From: Pseudogemmobacter hezensis
Lineage (GTDB): Bacteria; Pseudomonadota; Alphaproteobacteria; Rhodobacterales; Rhodobacteraceae
Reading direction: 5' to 3'
Length of the DNA: 64,000 bases
NCBI RefSeq assembly: GCF_013155295.1
Contig: NZ_JABJXT010000001.1
Coordinates: 1 to 64,000, forward strand
Position 1 is the first letter of the stretch. Each line of letters begins with the position of its first letter. Positions 62,598 through 64,000 of this stretch are shown here, piece after piece. Made by a program: the position numbers and the translations under genes. The notes beneath the pieces are model-generated. The model saw only the letters and a list, made by a program, of their open reading frames with translations, was not told the DNA's origin and did not search any database.

Positions 62598-64000
62598 ATG
62601 AGCCTGCCGCCCGGTTTCCTTGATGAATTGCGCAACCGCGTCTCGCTTTCTGCCGTTGTCGGGCGGAAGGTCACCTGGGATATGCGCAAATCCAATATGG
62701 CCAAGGGCGACTGGTGGTCGCCCTGCCCCTTCCACCAGGAAAAATCCGCCAGCTTCCACGTCGATGACCGCAAGGGATTCTATTACTGCTTTGGCTGCCA
62801 CGCCAAAGGCGACGCGCTGACCTTCATCAAGGAAAGCGAGAACCTCGGCTTTATGGAGGCGGTCGCCGTTCTGGCCTCTGAGGCCGGGATGCAGATGCCC
62901 GAGCGCGACCCCAAGGCCGCCGCCATCGCCGACAAACGCAGCCAGCTGTCTGAGGTGATGGAAGAGGCGGTCCGATGGTTCCGCCTGCAGCTGAAAACCC
63001 AGGCCGCCGCAGATGCCCGCGCCTATCTGGCCAAACGTGGCCTGTCAGAGGCCGCCCAGGGCCGCTGGGAAATCGGCTTTGCCCCCGATGGCTGGTCGGG
63101 GCTGTTCCAGGCGATGACCGGCAAGGGGATCGCCAAAGAACTGCTGGTCGAGGCCGGTCTTTGCGCCACCTCAAGCAAGGGCAAAGAGCCCTATGACCGC
63201 TTCCGCAACCGCATCATCTTTCCGATCCGCGACGGGCGCGGCCGGGCGATCAGCCTTGGCGGCCGGGCGATGGACCCGAACGATCCGGCCAAATACCTGA
63301 ACGGCCCCGAGACAGAGCTTTTCGACAAGGGCCGCAACCTCTTCAACCACGGCCCCGCCCGTGAGGCGGCAGGCAAGGGCCAGACGCTGATCGTGGGCGA
63401 GGGATATATGGATGTGATCGCGCTCAGCGAGGCGGGGTTCCAGGCCGCCGTCGCGCCGCTTGGCACCGCCGTCACCGAGGATCAGCTGCGGCTTTTGTGG
63501 CGCATCAGCCATGAGCCGGTGATCGCGCTGGATGGCGACAAGGCCGGGATCCGCGCCGCTTTGCGGGTGATTGATCTGGCGCTGCCGCTGCTTGAGGCGG
63601 GCAAGGGCCTGCGGTTTGCCATGATGCCTGAGGGCATGGACCCCGACGATCTGATCCGCGCCAAAGGGCCCGAGGCGGTGGCGGCGGTGATCCAGGACGC
63701 GCAGCCGATGGTGCGGCTGCTGTGGAACCGCGAAACCGAAGGCCAGGTCTTTGACAGCCCCGAACGCAAGGCCGCGCTGGACAAAAAGCTGCGCGAGGCA
63801 TTGAAGCGCATCCAGGACCCCTCGATCCGCGCCCATTATGGCGAGGATATCAAGGAACTCAGGTGGGAGCTGTTTCGCCAGGGCCGCCGCCCGGCACAGC
63901 GCACACCCGGGCGCCCCTGGCAGCCAGGCCCCCGCGGCCAGATGCGGGGCGGAAAATTCGTGCCGCCCCCCCTGCCCGCAACCGATGCCACCCGCAACTC
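62598..64000 (+). CDS. dnaG: DNA primase (5' part; cut by window end)
   Basis: The first 467 codons of DnaG; no stop before the end of the window. The zinc-binding CPFH..CFGC (about residues 43-67) is followed by the catalytic RNA polymerase domain with TOPRIM (VGEGYMDVIAL, ALDGDKAGIRAA). The C-terminal DnaB-binding domain lies beyond the edge. ATG 62598 lies 130 bases after the radical SAM gene. Confidence 0.95.
   Translation, partial: MSLPPGFLDELRNRVSLSAVVGRKVTWDMRKSNMAKGDWWSPCPFHQEKSASFHVDDRKGFYYCFGCHAKGDALTFIKESENLGFMEAVAVLASEAGMQMPERDPKAAAIADKRSQLSEVMEEAVRWFRLQLKTQAAADARAYLAKRGLSEAAQGRWEIGFAPDGWSGLFQAMTGKGIAKELLVEAGLCATSSKGKEPYDRFRNRIIFPIRDGRGRAISLGGRAMDPNDPAKYLNGPETELFDKGRNLFNHGPAREAAGKGQTLIVGEGYMDVIALSEAGFQAAVAPLGTAVTEDQLRLLWRISHEPVIALDGDKAGIRAALRVIDLALPLLEAGKGLRFAMMPEGMDPDDLIRAKGPEAVAAVIQDAQPMVRLLWNRETEGQVFDSPERKAALDKKLREALKRIQDPSIRAHYGEDIKELRWELFRQGRRPAQRTPGRPWQPGPRGQMRGGKFVPPPLPATDATRN

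Overview
The window is a 64 kb chromosomal segment of a GC-rich alphaproteobacterium, most likely Rhodobacteraceae/Paracoccaceae. Evidence for this: a propionyl-CoA carboxylase / methylmalonyl-CoA mutase block, several small families typical of that group (DUF4169, DUF6497-like, DUF4174, RHH_4-like), a GTTC-N7-GTTC LexA box, and SD-led genes with strong GC bias at third codon positions. Almost everything is core housekeeping. Accessory material is confined to about 0-1.4 kb and 17.2-19.7 kb. I saw no tRNA, rRNA or CRISPR array.

Layout. 0-1.4 kb: a probable IS end abutting a 5'-truncated SF2 helicase. 1.8-7.1 kb: HNH endonuclease, lytic transglycosylase, class V aminotransferase, two tandem Lrp/AsnC regulators divergent from ilvC. 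7.2-17.1 kb (mostly minus strand): pccB, small lipoproteins and hypotheticals, pccA and methylmalonyl-CoA mutase, which together convert propionyl-CoA to succinyl-CoA. 17.2-19.7 kb: a transposon graveyard, including a 1.58 kb element with imperfect terminal inverted repeats, a chimeric TniQ-like pseudogene, a second abutting copy of the left end, and a dead IS481-type transposase. 19.7-30.1 kb: extended zapA, coiled-coil protein, tkt, topA, dprA, gabT, small lipoprotein. 30.5-35.2 kb: bioMNY biotin uptake operon, aroQ, metF/metR. 35.4-45.3 kb: L,D-transpeptidase, suhB-like, hisC-like, DUF4177, a guanidinium exporter with a guanidine-II riboswitch, gatB, lytic transglycosylase, Fur/Mur, DUF2478, aroB-aroK.

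45.6-56.9 kb: small membrane protein, large periplasmic protein and xerD in one operon; HerA-like ATPase; candidate sRNA; IalB-like protein; an lpxD-ACP-ketosynthase operon; and a YcbB-type L,D-transpeptidase divergent from a YcbK/DUF882 protein. 57.1-64 kb: fumC-DUF4169, a small protein whose start codon lies in a 13-bp hairpin, three back-to-back hairpins, RHH protein, a corrinoid protein / DUF1638 group, a radical SAM gene behind a LexA box, and the first 1.4 kb of dnaG, cut by the window edge.

The most interesting non-coding signals are the guanidine-II riboswitch, the abutting transposon ends, the AUG-sequestering hairpin, the triple hairpin, and two candidate small RNAs with both promoter-like and terminator signals. 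Several genuine small genes under 60 codons (13-15 kb, 45.6 kb, 60.1 kb) are called here from direct translation. All family assignments come from reading the sequence; no database search was run.
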